From assembly GCF_031191185.1 (NCBI RefSeq), contig NZ_CP133465.1, positions 1,856,001 through 1,920,000 of the forward strand: 64,000 bases of DNA. The letters run 5' to 3'. The DNA comes from Prevotella nigrescens (GTDB taxonomy: Bacteria; Bacteroidota; Bacteroidia; Bacteroidales; Bacteroidaceae). The notes under the pieces were generated by a model. That model saw nothing but the letters and a program-made list of their open reading frames with translations. It did not search any database and was not told where the DNA came from. Position numbers and translations under genes: made by a program. This document shows positions 25,231-34,841 of the stretch, one piece after another (within the stretch, counting starts at the first letter, position 1; each line of letters starts with the position of its first letter).

Positions 25231-28200
25231 TTACTCTTCTACCTCGTAGCTCTCTGCTGGACCACCAAGAAATGGTTTCAATTCCTTTGCCACTTGTTTG
25301 TTTTCCTCATCTTCGAACGACATAGGCTTAAACTTTTCCTGTAAGTATTCAAAGATAACGAAGAGCGAAGGAACGATGAACACCTGACAAAGCGTACCTA
25401 TAAACATACCACCTACGGCAGCAGCACCCAGTGTTTGGTTACCATTCTTGCCCACACCGCTTGCAAACATCAATGGCAACAGACCGATAACCATTGCAAG
25501 AGAGGTCATAAGGATAGGGCGCAGACGCGCACCGGCACCGAGAATGGCAGCATATTTAATTGCCATACCTGTACGGCGGCGTTCCAATGCGAACTCTACA
25601 ATCAAGATGGCGTTCTTTGCCAGCAGACCAATCAGCATAATAAGCGAAATCTGCATATAGATGTCGTTGTTGTGTCCGAATAGCATTGTGAAGAGGAAAG
25701 CACCCGCCAAACCGAATGGGATAGACAGAATAACCGCCAACGGAAGGATATAGCTTTCGTATTGCGCACTTAGAATAAGGTACACAAAGACAAGACATAG
25801 AACGAAAATGATGGCTGTTGAGTTGGAAGCTTCTTGCTCTGAACGTGTCAGACCAGAGAATTCGTAAGTATATCCTGCAGGAAGTTTCTCGGCAGCAACC
25901 TCTTCTACGGCTTTAATAGCATCGCCCGATGAGTAGCCGTCAGCAGCTTGCACGTTTATGTTAATGGCTGTAAACAGGTTGAAACGGGCAATGTTAGAAG
26001 GGCCGTACACACGTTTCAAAGTACAGAATTCACCCACTGGTGCCATTCCACCTTTGGTTCTGACATATATATTGCTCAATCCGCTTTCGTGAATACGACT
26101 TTCCACAGTTCCTTGAATCATTACTCGGTACAGCTTACCGTAAGCGTTGAAGTTTGATGCGTACATACCACCGTAATAACCTTGCAATACAGAAAGGATA
26201 GCGGAAGGCGAAGTTCCAGCTTGTTTAGCCTTAGCCACGTCTATATCTACCATATATTGAGGATAATTAGGATTGTACGAAGTCATTGCCTTGCCGATTT
26301 CAGGACGCTCACCCAGTGCTTTCAGATAGTCTTGCGTAATGTTGAAGAACTTGTTCAAATCGCCACCAGTACGGTCTTCCATTGAAATGGACAGACCATT
26401 TGCCATCGTAAAGCCAGGCACCATAGGAGGTCCGAATGCCAATATACGTGCTCCCTTGATGCTTGCAGTCTGCTTGTAAATCATACCCAATATCATATTA
26501 GAAGATGTCGGGTCGATGAATAAGCCTGCAATACCAGCACCGTCGAATACCGCTTTGATACGGTCAAACAAACCATACTTTCTTTCTTCAAACGGTTTTA
26601 ACTTGAGAATGAAGGTCGCTTGGTCTGAACCTTGACCGGCAATGAAGTTGAAACCAATGATTTGGGCACGGGTTTCAATGTATGGATTGCTTTTAAACAT
26701 CTTATCAATCTGCTCCGTTACCTTACGCGTTTCAGTCTGCGACATACCCGGTTCCAAAGAAACGGTAGCAAAAAGTACACCTGTGTCTTCGTCAGGGACA
26801 AGTCCTGTCTTGGTGGTTGCCATTGTAATAACCAATGCCACAATACCTAAAACAACAGAAACACCAGTTACGAGGCGGTTGTTGATAATCTTCTCAACCG
26901 ATTTTTTGTACTTCGTATTAATCTTTTCGTACTGTGTATTGAATGCAAGATGGAAACGGTCGATGCGGCTTAACTTCTTTTTTTCTTCCTCGTTGTGAGG
27001 TTTTAAGAAGACAGCACACAAGGCTGGAGAAAGCGTCAAGGCATTCACTGCAGATATAATGATAGACACAGCCATCGTAACACCAAACTCACGATAGAAC
27101 GTACCTGATGTTCCACTCATGAAAGATACAGGAACGAACACGGCTGCCATTACCAATGTAATGGAAATAATGGCTCCTGAGATTTCGTTCATCGCATCAA
27201 TAGCTGCCGTTAGCGAACTCTTATAGCCCAAATCGAGCTTCGCATGGACAGCTTCGACCACCACAATGGCGTCGTCCACCACAATTGCAATCGCCAGCAA
27301 GAGGGCTGAAAGCGTCAGCAAGTTGATAGAGAAACCGAACATCCATAGGAAGAAGAAAGAACCAATCAACGCCACTGGCACGGCAATCATCGGTATCAAT
27401 GTAGAACGGAAGTCTTGCAAGAAGACATAAACTACAAGGAATACCAACGCCAAAGTCAGGAAGAGCGTGAAGATAACTTCTTCCATAGAGGCAAACAAGA
27501 AGTCTGTTACATCTTGCTGTATTACTACTTTCATTCCTGGAGGCATTGTTTTCTGTGCTTCTGCAAGTGCTGCCTTCACGTCTTTTGCTATCTGCGTGGC
27601 ATTCGAACCTGCAATTTGCTGAACCATTCCGACCACTGCTGGCTTTTCATTGTTCAGCATTGATACAGAATACATCAATCCACCGAGTTTCACATCGGCT
27701 ACATCACGAAGATGAAGGGTTTGTCCGTTGTTGTTTGCTGATATGATAATGTCGCCATATTCCTTTTCGGTCTTGAGACGTCCCTTATATCGCATCGTGT
27801 ATTCGTACTTCGTATTGCTCTGCTCACCGAACGAACCCGGAGCCGCTTCGATGTTCTGTTCAGCCAATGCACCTGAAATATCGCTTGGCACAAGACCATA
27901 TTGCTTCATCTTTTCGGGCTTCAACCATATACGCATAGAGTAGGTTTTCATACCCGGATTCTGCACATCGCCTACACCATTGATACGTTTCAGCAATGGT
28001 ATAATGTTGATAGCGTTGTAGTTTGTGAGGAATTCGTCGTCGTAACGACCATCGTCGGTTGTTAATGTATACATCACAACGTTCGAGTTCTGACGTTTCG
28101 ACACGGTTACACCTGCACGCGTAACTTCCGCTGGTAGCAAGGCTTGTGCCTGCGATACACGGTTCTGCACGTTCACTGACGCCATATTAGGGTCGGAACC

Positions 28201-28491
28201 TTGCTTGAAGTAAACCGTAATCATTGCAAGACCAGCGTTGGTAGCCGTTGATTGTATATAAGTCATATTCTCAACACCGTTTATACTCTCTTCCAATGGA
28301 GTAACAACGGAGTTCAATACAGTTTGTGCGTCAGCTCCTTGATAGTTTGCCATCACCGAAATGGTTGGTGGCGCAATATCCGGATACTGTTCAATTGGCA
28401 GCGAAATCAATCCTATCATACCCAATAGCACGAAAAATATGGATACTACTGTTGATAGTACTGGACGCTTTATAAAATTAGTGAAAGTCAT
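25231..28491 (-). CDS. AcrB-type RND multidrug efflux pump (HAE1 family)
   Basis: A 1086-residue, 12-span proton-driven pump. N-terminal MTFTNFIKRPVLSTVVSIF, large periplasmic loops, the TM4 proton-relay pair in VDDAIVVVEAVH and the TM10 lysine in GLLAKNAILIVEFALERR are all present, so it should be active. It captures hydrophobic drugs or bile/detergent compounds from the outer leaflet or periplasm. It lies between adaptor and outer-membrane factor with gaps of 19 and 25 bp. No TetR-type repressor is adjacent, unlike many acrAB loci. Confidence 0.97.
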   Translation of the reverse strand: MTFTNFIKRPVLSTVVSIFFVLLGMIGLISLPIEQYPDIAPPTISVMANYQGADAQTVLNSVVTPLEESINGVENMTYIQSTATNAGLAMITVYFKQGSDPNMASVNVQNRVSQAQALLPAEVTRAGVTVSKRQNSNVVMYTLTTDDGRYDDEFLTNYNAINIIPLLKRINGVGDVQNPGMKTYSMRIWLKPEKMKQYGLVPSDISGALAEQNIEAAPGSFGEQSNTKYEYTMRYKGRLKTEKEYGDIIISANNNGQTLHLRDVADVKLGGLMYSVSMLNNEKPAVVGMVQQIAGSNATQIAKDVKAALAEAQKTMPPGMKVVIQQDVTDFLFASMEEVIFTLFLTLALVFLVVYVFLQDFRSTLIPMIAVPVALIGSFFFLWMFGFSINLLTLSALLLAIAIVVDDAIVVVEAVHAKLDLGYKSSLTAAIDAMNEISGAIISITLVMAAVFVPVSFMSGTSGTFYREFGVTMAVSIIISAVNALTLSPALCAVFLKPHNEEEKKKLSRIDRFHLAFNTQYEKINTKYKKSVEKIINNRLVTGVSVVLGIVALVITMATTKTGLVPDEDTGVLFATVSLEPGMSQTETRKVTEQIDKMFKSNPYIETRAQIIGFNFIAGQGSDQATFILKLKPFEERKYGLFDRIKAVFDGAGIAGLFIDPTSSNMILGMIYKQTASIKGARILAFGPPMVPGFTMANGLSISMEDRTGGDLNKFFNITQDYLKALGERPEIGKAMTSYNPNYPQYMVDIDVAKAKQAGTSPSAILSVLQGYYGGMYASNFNAYGKLYRVMIQGTVESRIHESGLSNIYVRTKGGMAPVGEFCTLKRVYGPSNIARFNLFTAININVQAADGYSSGDAIKAVEEVAAEKLPAGYTYEFSGLTRSEQEASNSTAIIFVLCLVFVYLILSAQYESYILPLAVILSIPFGLAGAFLFTMLFGHNNDIYMQISLIMLIGLLAKNAILIVEFALERRRTGMAIKYAAILGAGARLRPILMTSLAMVIGLLPLMFASGVGKNGNQTLGAAAVGGMFIGTLCQVFIVPSLFVIFEYLQEKFKPMSFEDEENKQVAKELKPFLGGPAESYEVEE

Positions 28492-28510
28492 AATCCTTTT
28501 ATTTTACTAT

Positions 28511-29848
28511 CTATTTCTTATCATCATCACCTTTCATTGCTTTTAAGAATCCACCTGCTGAACTTTGATTTTCTCCAAGTCGGGCTGCTTTTTTCAATGC
28601 TTCATCGTATTGGGCAGGAGTTAAGGCTTTTATCTCCTTACCGTCTTGCAATGTGGTCAGACCTTTAGAAACAATCTTATCGCCAATCTTTAAGCCTGAA
28701 GTAACTACATAATTCACACCATCGTTATCTGGGTTAACTTGGATTTCGGTATAATGTACTTTGCCTTTGTCGTCTACTTTATAGACAAAAATCTTATCTT
28801 GAACCTGAACGGTAGCTTCTTGTGGAATAACCAAAGCATTGTTGTTATTCTTTGCAATTACAACTTTACCACTACCACCGCTTTTCAACAGGTGTTCCGG
28901 ATTAGGGAAATGTGCAATGACATTTATTGTTCCAGTTGTAGCATCAATCATTCCGCTCGTCTTGACGATTATTCCTTCGTGGTTATAGATGGAACCATCT
29001 ACCAGCTGAAGGCTTACCTTAGGGAAATTATTGATAGCATTGCTTAAGCCATGGTCGTTGCGAGAAAGAGCAAGAACGTCAGCTTCGGTCATAGAAAAGA
29101 ACACTTCCATTGTAGATACATCGCTAATGGTTGTTACAGGCATTGGCGATGATGGACTTACCAATGCACCTTCTTTATATGGCAAACTACCTACAAAACC
29201 ATTGGTAGGACTCTTTACATAACAGAAACTTAGATTATCTTTTGCCGAAGCAAGTCCAGCTTGTGCTTGTTTTAAAGCTGCTTGAGCCTGCTTAACTCCT
29301 GAATGGGCAGTTTGAATACCACTCCTCGCTTGGTTTACAGATGCTTGTGCGGTTTCGTAAGCATTCTTTGCACTCTGCAATTCGTAATCGCCAATAACCT
29401 TATTACTGTATAAGTTTTTGCTGTTATTATAGGTTAATTGTGCCGTTGCTGCTTGTGCTTGTGCAGAGTTTAGGGCAGCTTGTGCTTGTACAACCGTTGA
29501 TTGAGCACGACTAATGCCACTTTGAGCTGACGCTACGGCAGCTTCGGCTTGGCGAACCGCAGCTTGGTACACTGAATTATCAATAACAAACAAAACCTGA
29601 CCGGCACGAACAGTTTCGCCTTCGTGTACATAAAGCTTTGTGATGAGACCGCTTACTTTCGGACGAATCTCTACGTCTTGAATGCCTTTGAGCACTGCAG
29701 GATAGGTCGTTTTCATTTGTGCATTTGCTGCACCAATTGTTATTACTGGATATTCGTTGCTTGTAGGCAATTGTCTCTTGTTACCACCGCAACTCGAAAG
29801 CACTGTTATGGCTATTGCTGCCAACAGTAAAAACTTGCTTTTAATCAT
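28511..29848 (-). CDS. RND efflux periplasmic adaptor (AcrA/MexA-like lipoprotein)
   Basis: A 445-residue membrane-fusion protein. Lipoprotein signal LSSCGGN with C20. A biotinyl-lipoyl-like half (PKVSGLITKLYVHEGETVRAGQVLF) is followed by an unusually long alanine/glutamine-rich coiled-coil hairpin (about 85-195; repeated AxAxxGxxxAQAxL units) and a beta-barrel domain. It joins the inner pump to the outer channel. First gene of the operon adaptor, pump, channel, lpxA-like. Confidence 0.95.
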   Translation of the reverse strand: MIKSKFLLLAAIAITVLSSCGGNKRQLPTSNEYPVITIGAANAQMKTTYPAVLKGIQDVEIRPKVSGLITKLYVHEGETVRAGQVLFVIDNSVYQAAVRQAEAAVASAQSGISRAQSTVVQAQAALNSAQAQAATAQLTYNNSKNLYSNKVIGDYELQSAKNAYETAQASVNQARSGIQTAHSGVKQAQAALKQAQAGLASAKDNLSFCYVKSPTNGFVGSLPYKEGALVSPSSPMPVTTISDVSTMEVFFSMTEADVLALSRNDHGLSNAINNFPKVSLQLVDGSIYNHEGIIVKTSGMIDATTGTINVIAHFPNPEHLLKSGGSGKVVIAKNNNNALVIPQEATVQVQDKIFVYKVDDKGKVHYTEIQVNPDNDGVNYVVTSGLKIGDKIVSKGLTTLQDGKEIKALTPAQYDEALKKAARLGENQSSAGGFLKAMKGDDDKK

Positions 29849-29961
29849 ACTTCTATCTGTATTTTGTTATCTTTCTTATTTTATGTTCTACTTAATAATC
29901 AACTCTTTAAATACTACCATTCCTATTAAAAACTTAAATGGGTTAATAAGTTTTCTTTGTG

Positions 29962-29969
29962 CAAAGATA
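29962..29969 (-). promoter_or_regulatory. -7 promoter box of the RND efflux operon
   Basis: TATCTTTG on the minus strand, about 114 bp before the adaptor ATG. A -33 match is weak. The 280-bp stretch 29849-30132 shows no gene. Confidence 0.5.
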
Positions 29970-30132
29970 ATATTTTTACTTCAATTGCAGTCTAAAACAA
30001 CTTCAATATTTAACAATAATTACATTCAAATTGAAGCTATAAATATGTTTTGACTAATCCAAGCTTATTTCTGCGAGTACTGTTTAGACATAAATAGTAC
30101 CCTCAATACGTTCCGAATGTAAGCAAAATATT

Positions 30133-31557
30133 CTACATCAGTCCCATCTCTGCCGCCTTTTTCTTTAACAAATCCATAAGTGGTTCGCGCTCGTTAGGCA
30201 CACTGTTATCTAAAACGGCATCTTTTAGTGTTTTCTTTAGCTCTCCCACTTCACGACTGGGCTTTAAGTTAAACAATGTCATTATCTCGTTTCCATCAAT
30301 ACATGGTTGCAGCAATCGTTTATAATCGCGTTCTTTAAGGTCGTCCAATTTTTCACGAACGGTCTTGAAATTGTCTAAGAAACGTTGCTTGCGTGCAGCA
30401 TTCTTGCTTGTTATATCAGCTTCGCAAAGCGTCATCAGGTCGTCAATGTCATCGCCGGCATCATTCATCAGGCGACGGACAGCAGAGTCTGTAACTTCCT
30501 CGTCGGCTATGATGATAGGGCGCATATGCAGATCTACCAGCTTGCGCACATATTTCATCTTGGCGTCCATCGGTAATTTCAGACGTTTAAAGATAGATGC
30601 AATCATCTTTGCACCTATTATATTATGACTGTGGAAAGTCCAACCTGCAACAGGGTCCCAACGTTTGCTCTTCGGTTTACCTATATCGTGGAACAATGCA
30701 GCCCATCGCAACCAAATGTTGTCAGTTGTTTTTGATATGTTGTCGAGCACCTCCAATGTGTGGAAAAAGTTGTTCTTGTGTGCTCTGCCGTTGCGTGTCT
30801 CTACCACGTCCATTGCTACAAGTTCGGGTAAGATAATTTGGAGAAGGCCACAACGATACAAGTCTATGAAGCCTTTGCTCGGCGTACGTGTTGCCATTAT
30901 CTTGTTCAGCTCATCAGCAATACGTTCTCCACTCACAATCTTTATGCGGTTGGCATTGTGTTCCAACGCCTCAAAGGTTTCGTCCTCAATGAAAAAGTCC
31001 AATTGTGTGGCAAATCTTACACACCGCATCATACGCAAAGGGTCGTCCGAAAAAGTTATGTCGGGGTCCAACGGAGTGCGGATAATGCCGTCCCAAAGGT
31101 CGTCTACACCGCCGAATGGGTCTACCAATTCGCCAAAACGGCTCTTGTTCAAGCACACTGCCATTGCATTTATGGTAAAGTCGCGTCGGTTTTGGTCGTC
31201 TTCCAGCGTACCGTCTTCTACAATTGGCTTACGGCTGTCGTGGCTGTAGCTTTCCTTGCGTGCGCCGACAAATTCCACTTCCATACCGCCAAATTTCACT
31301 TGTGCTGTGCCAAAGTTTTGGAAAACTGATATATGAGCCCGCTTTCCAATTGTCTTTTTCAGTTCGTTGGCAACGCTGATACCACTCCCCACCACCACGA
31401 CATCTATGTCGTTAGAAGGTCGTTCAAGGAATAAGTCGCGGACATAACCGCCCACAACGTAACATTCCAAGCCGAGTTTGTCGGCTGCATCAGAGATTTT
31501 ATGAAATATATCCTTGTCTATCAGCTTTGCCAATTCGGCATCAGTCAAGTCTCGCAT
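30133..31557 (-). CDS. cca: CCA tRNA nucleotidyltransferase / poly(A) polymerase family with HD domain
   Basis: A 474-residue class II nucleotidyltransferase. Head domain with GGYVRDLFLERPSNDIDVVV (GG plus the DxD metal site), RRDFTINAMA and the RxxD region DPLRMMRCVRFA, then a C-terminal HD domain with FHDIGK. It adds or repairs the CCA end of tRNA; the exact CCA versus poly(A) specificity cannot be decided from motifs alone, but a single such enzyme is expected to be CCA-adding. Start set at the ATG 31557; an upstream TTG (31584) lies inside the -7 box. Confidence 0.92.
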   Translation of the reverse strand: MRDLTDAELAKLIDKDIFHKISDAADKLGLECYVVGGYVRDLFLERPSNDIDVVVVGSGISVANELKKTIGKRAHISVFQNFGTAQVKFGGMEVEFVGARKESYSHDSRKPIVEDGTLEDDQNRRDFTINAMAVCLNKSRFGELVDPFGGVDDLWDGIIRTPLDPDITFSDDPLRMMRCVRFATQLDFFIEDETFEALEHNANRIKIVSGERIADELNKIMATRTPSKGFIDLYRCGLLQIILPELVAMDVVETRNGRAHKNNFFHTLEVLDNISKTTDNIWLRWAALFHDIGKPKSKRWDPVAGWTFHSHNIIGAKMIASIFKRLKLPMDAKMKYVRKLVDLHMRPIIIADEEVTDSAVRRLMNDAGDDIDDLMTLCEADITSKNAARKQRFLDNFKTVREKLDDLKERDYKRLLQPCIDGNEIMTLFNLKPSREVGELKKTLKDAVLDNSVPNEREPLMDLLKKKAAEMGLM

Positions 31558-31581
31558 ACTGTATTTAACTATTTGAGAGTG

Positions 31582-31589
31582 CAAAGTTA
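31582..31589 (-). promoter_or_regulatory. -7 promoter box of cca
   Basis: TAACTTTG on the minus strand; a TTTG at 31617-31614 lies 24 bp further upstream, slightly long. The predicted leader is about 20 nt. Confidence 0.55.
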
Positions 31590-31630
31590 CACATTTTTAG
31601 CTTAGCATTTGCACAAACCAAAGCATATTT

Positions 31631-31660
31631 AATTCCGAAAGAAACATTTCTTTCGGAATT
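31631..31660. terminator. Perfect hairpin between the beta-barrel gene and cca
   Basis: AATTCCGAAAGAAA, CA, TTTCTTTCGGAATT: a 14-bp perfect stem. It follows the beta-barrel gene stop (31703) on the minus strand, so probably its terminator, although the T-run is poor. The core CCGAAAGAA is shared with the tRNA-Cys terminator at 59265-59294. Confidence 0.6.
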
Positions 31661-31702
31661 GCATAGAACTGCCAATACAGTGTTTTTCTTTCCTTTTTAT
31701 TC

Positions 31703-34009
31703 CTACAAACGGTTGATTTCGCTGTTGCCTGCACCCTTTCCTTTATACTTGCTACGTGCTGTATTGAAACTGTAGCGAAGGGTTAGGGTGAAAGATTGTG
31801 TATCGCCTTTCAACCATTTGGCAGCTTCAATATCTGGTGTTTTCACTGTCCAACGTTCTCGCGAGGTGTGGAATATGTCCTCCATGCTTAATGCCACCAT
31901 CAAGCCGAAAGGGAAACTCTTGATTAATGATGCTGATGTCGTGAAGTTCTGTTTATAGTAAAGCAGTCCGTCGTTGCCTGCTGTATATCCCGAAAAGTTC
32001 AATGTGGCAGTGTAAGACTTTGGAAATGAAAATAAATTCTTGAAAGAATACTTCGCAATTGGTTTTGTATACTTCATACCATTGTATTCAAGCTGTTGGA
32101 AATAAGCCTGAAATGTTACCGACGGTTTCCATATTCCGAATGTTGGAGCATAAGATGCCATAAGATTGAAACTTTGGTAATCAATGTTTATAAATGAATT
32201 TAATCGAACCGGTTTGTCTTCTAATACTTCTTCGTAAAACGATATTGCGTTTTTATAAATAATGTAGTTTGAACTCAAGACCAAGTCTTTATAGCGCAGA
32301 AGTAACCCCAAGTCGTAGATATTTGCAGGCTGCAAGGACGGATTTCCACCCTCATAGGCATAGCGATTGTTATAAGCTCGGCTGGCTCTTAACTGCATAT
32401 ACGACGGACGTGCAATGATGGAGCGGAGCGATAAAGTAGTTCCGAAACTGCTCTTAGAATAGTTTAAAGAAAGCGTTGGCAATAAGTTGCCGTACTTTTT
32501 CGATTGTGCATCTTGTTTAACGCCATTCAATCTATAATCGAAAGCTACCCACTCGTACCGTAATCCAACATTGGTACTCCAATGTTTCCACGCTTTACTG
32601 TACTCACTGAATAGTGCCAACGAGTTTTGTTTTGCCTGATTGTCATTCGATGTCAAGGAAGAAGTGTGGTCAGGGTCGGCTAATTCAAAGGTTTGTGTAT
32701 TGTTGGTGTAAGTGTATTCCTCGCCAAATGTAAACTTACCGATAGGCATTGACTTTGACAACATTACGTTTTCGGCAAACATATCTGTCTTTCGATTGTT
32801 CTTGCTGCCAACTGTTGTTGTTTTGTTGTGTTCTATTTCGGTAGTGTTCAAATCGGTTGTAAGGTCGATACGAGCGTAAGTGGCATTCGTTTCCACCTCC
32901 CATTTGTTCTTGAAAGTCTTCAAAAGATAGGCTGTTGCATTATGTCTTCCACCATAATTGTTTTGGAAATAATAGCTGTTAAATGTATGATTGCCTTCCA
33001 AGTCGGACGATGTTAGCGTAGAATAAAGGTTGAAGGGGATTTTTATGGTGCGAGAATATATATACTTCAGTCCTGCATAAAAGCTGTTATCGAGCGATAC
33101 ATAGTTTGTACCAGCCTGCGAAACAAGATACCTACCCTTGCTATTTTGTTTGTTTGAATTATGCGATACAATCGTTGCCCCCTTGTAATTAAACGCTGCA
33201 TCGTTGGTTTGCTCCTCGTCTGATTTGTTTTCTTGGTAATAAACAGAGCCGAAAATATCAAATGCTCCCTTGCGGTAGTTGAGTTTAAGAAAATCGTTTT
33301 GGGCAAAATTATGGTTTACTTTTCCGTTCCATTGCATTGTCCCCGACCAACCATCGCCTTGTGTACGAATTGTTGTAATGCGTATCACTGCTCCCACATT
33401 TGACGGGTAACGGCTACCCGGGTTCATTATTACCTGCACATTTCTTATTTGATTGCCTTTCAACCCTACGAGTTCCGCATTACTTGTTATTTTCCTTCCG
33501 TCAAGATAAACAAGCGGTTTACCTTTCCCTAATACGGTGATTGCATTGTCCGAAGCACTAAGGAAAGGCAGCTGGTTGAGTACGTCGGAGAGTGAAGGCA
33601 GTTTCGCTAACGCACTGCCTTGTATGGTAGACGTAAGTCCTCCTGCATTCATTGTATAAAGACGCCTGTTGCCTTTCACCACAACTTCAGCCATTTCGTT
33701 ACTGCTTGGCATTAATATAATGGTGCCTGCATCGGCAGAATGGCAGTCTGAGTATTTTGTTTCGTAGCCCATACACGAAACTCTCAAAATGCCATCAATA
33801 CTTTTTGTTTCAATGGTAAATACCCCATCAGCTTTGCTTGCTGCACCGCTAATAAACGAAGAGTCGGCTTTTGAAAGCAGACAAACGTTCGCCAATTCAA
33901 TGGGCGCACCTTGCGTGTCCACAACTTTTCCTTTAATACTTTGCGCCATCATATCTAATGATGTAAAGAAAAACAATAGTAGTAGAGTTGTTTGGGTATT
34001 TTTCCTCAT
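31703..34009 (-). CDS. Outer-membrane beta-barrel protein (CarboxypepD_reg + OMP_b-brl_3 type), paralogue 1
   Basis: A 768-residue TonB-dependent-receptor-like protein. Signal peptide MRKNTQTTLLLLFFFTSLDMMAQS; then a carboxypeptidase-regulatory-like beta-sandwich (IKGKVVDTQGAPIELANV), a plug-like domain (ALAKLPSLSDVLNQLPFLS...GKPLVYLDGRKI) and a large beta-barrel. The C-terminus ends NTARSKYKGKGAGNSE.., nearly the same as in the paralogue at 61304-63625. Substrate unknown; no SusD partner is adjacent, which argues against a standard glycan-uptake pair. The start is the ATG 34009; an upstream TTG at 34039 overlaps the -7 box. Confidence 0.88.
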   Translation of the reverse strand: MRKNTQTTLLLLFFFTSLDMMAQSIKGKVVDTQGAPIELANVCLLSKADSSFISGAASKADGVFTIETKSIDGILRVSCMGYETKYSDCHSADAGTIILMPSSNEMAEVVVKGNRRLYTMNAGGLTSTIQGSALAKLPSLSDVLNQLPFLSASDNAITVLGKGKPLVYLDGRKITSNAELVGLKGNQIRNVQVIMNPGSRYPSNVGAVIRITTIRTQGDGWSGTMQWNGKVNHNFAQNDFLKLNYRKGAFDIFGSVYYQENKSDEEQTNDAAFNYKGATIVSHNSNKQNSKGRYLVSQAGTNYVSLDNSFYAGLKYIYSRTIKIPFNLYSTLTSSDLEGNHTFNSYYFQNNYGGRHNATAYLLKTFKNKWEVETNATYARIDLTTDLNTTEIEHNKTTTVGSKNNRKTDMFAENVMLSKSMPIGKFTFGEEYTYTNNTQTFELADPDHTSSLTSNDNQAKQNSLALFSEYSKAWKHWSTNVGLRYEWVAFDYRLNGVKQDAQSKKYGNLLPTLSLNYSKSSFGTTLSLRSIIARPSYMQLRASRAYNNRYAYEGGNPSLQPANIYDLGLLLRYKDLVLSSNYIIYKNAISFYEEVLEDKPVRLNSFINIDYQSFNLMASYAPTFGIWKPSVTFQAYFQQLEYNGMKYTKPIAKYSFKNLFSFPKSYTATLNFSGYTAGNDGLLYYKQNFTTSASLIKSFPFGLMVALSMEDIFHTSRERWTVKTPDIEAAKWLKGDTQSFTLTLRYSFNTARSKYKGKGAGNSEINRL

Positions 34010-34036
34010 CTTATAAGTTGCATTAGTTGTCAGTTG

Positions 34037-34068
34037 CAAAAGTAATTATATTTCATTAAAATGCCAAA
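34037..34068 (-). promoter_or_regulatory. Promoter of beta-barrel paralogue 1
   Basis: On the minus strand TTTG (34068-34065), 20 bp, TACTTTTG (34044-34037). Confidence 0.75.
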
Positions 34069-34341
34069 TAAACAATAAACAATTTACTATTAAACCGTAA
34101 TGTATTTAAAAAAAGCACTTTACAATGTTTCTTAACATCGTAGAACAGATAGTTTCTGGATTCAAAAGCGGAGTGTTTGCGTTTTGGACAGTTCGTATTT
34201 ATTGTTCTGAAATCCAGTAAATGGCGTAATAAATTTAACACAACTGGAAAGGGTGAAATAGAGAAAAAGAAAGCGATAAAAAAGAAACGAATTTATAAAA
34301 TAGATTGTTTTACTTTGTGAAAGCATAGCTCTTACCGACCC

Positions 34342-34376
34342 AAAGCGGCTCTTTTGCAGTGCAAAACAGCCGCTTT
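34342..34376. repeat. Dispersed intergenic hairpin, copy B
   Basis: AAAGCGGCTCTTTTGC, AGT, GCAAAACAGCCGCTTT: a 16-bp stem with one mismatch. Same family as 2075-2133 and 59052-59108. The gene-free stretch 34069-34773 around it has no gene I can support. Confidence 0.85.
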
Positions 34377-34773
34377 TGCAAGCCATTTGGGCTATATTTA
34401 TGCTGAAATTGTGTGCAAAATAAGGCGAAAAACCCTTATTTTGCCATACAAACAAGCTGTATTTGTTGCACAGTACTACCCAATAAGCGTGCAACAGCTT
34501 GCTTTTCAGCGGCTTAAAGTAGCACGTAAAAAGAGCGAGAATTTGCAAAAACTTTTGCTGTGGTGCAGAAAAGTGCCCGTAACTTCGGAGCCGAGGCTCG
34601 GAAGATTAATAATTCAGTCGCTGATTTAAGGTTTGTTTGCAAACGGAGAATATGCGGCTAAAGGATCTGTCTTGTTTCGTCTTGTTCGGTTGGTAAGGTT
34701 GTGTCTTTTTGCTTGGAAAGGGAAGAGGCAATATCAGAATTTTTGTTACGTGTGTAAATAAAATATAAAATCC

Positions 34774-34804
34774 TTTGTCATTACCTTATTTTACAGTATC
34801 TTTG
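34774..34804 (+). promoter_or_regulatory. Promoter of ftsX operon
   Basis: TTTG (34774-34777), 19 bp, TATCTTTG (34797-34804). Leader of roughly 35 nt to the ATG at 34842. Confidence 0.82.
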
Positions 34805-34841
34805 CAACCTAGTTGTGTACATACTTACAAAAGTATTTCAG

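Noticed and set aside
34354..34629. 91-residue plus-strand frame
   Set aside because: It starts inside a dispersed hairpin repeat and has repeat-derived, low-information sequence; no promoter or family.
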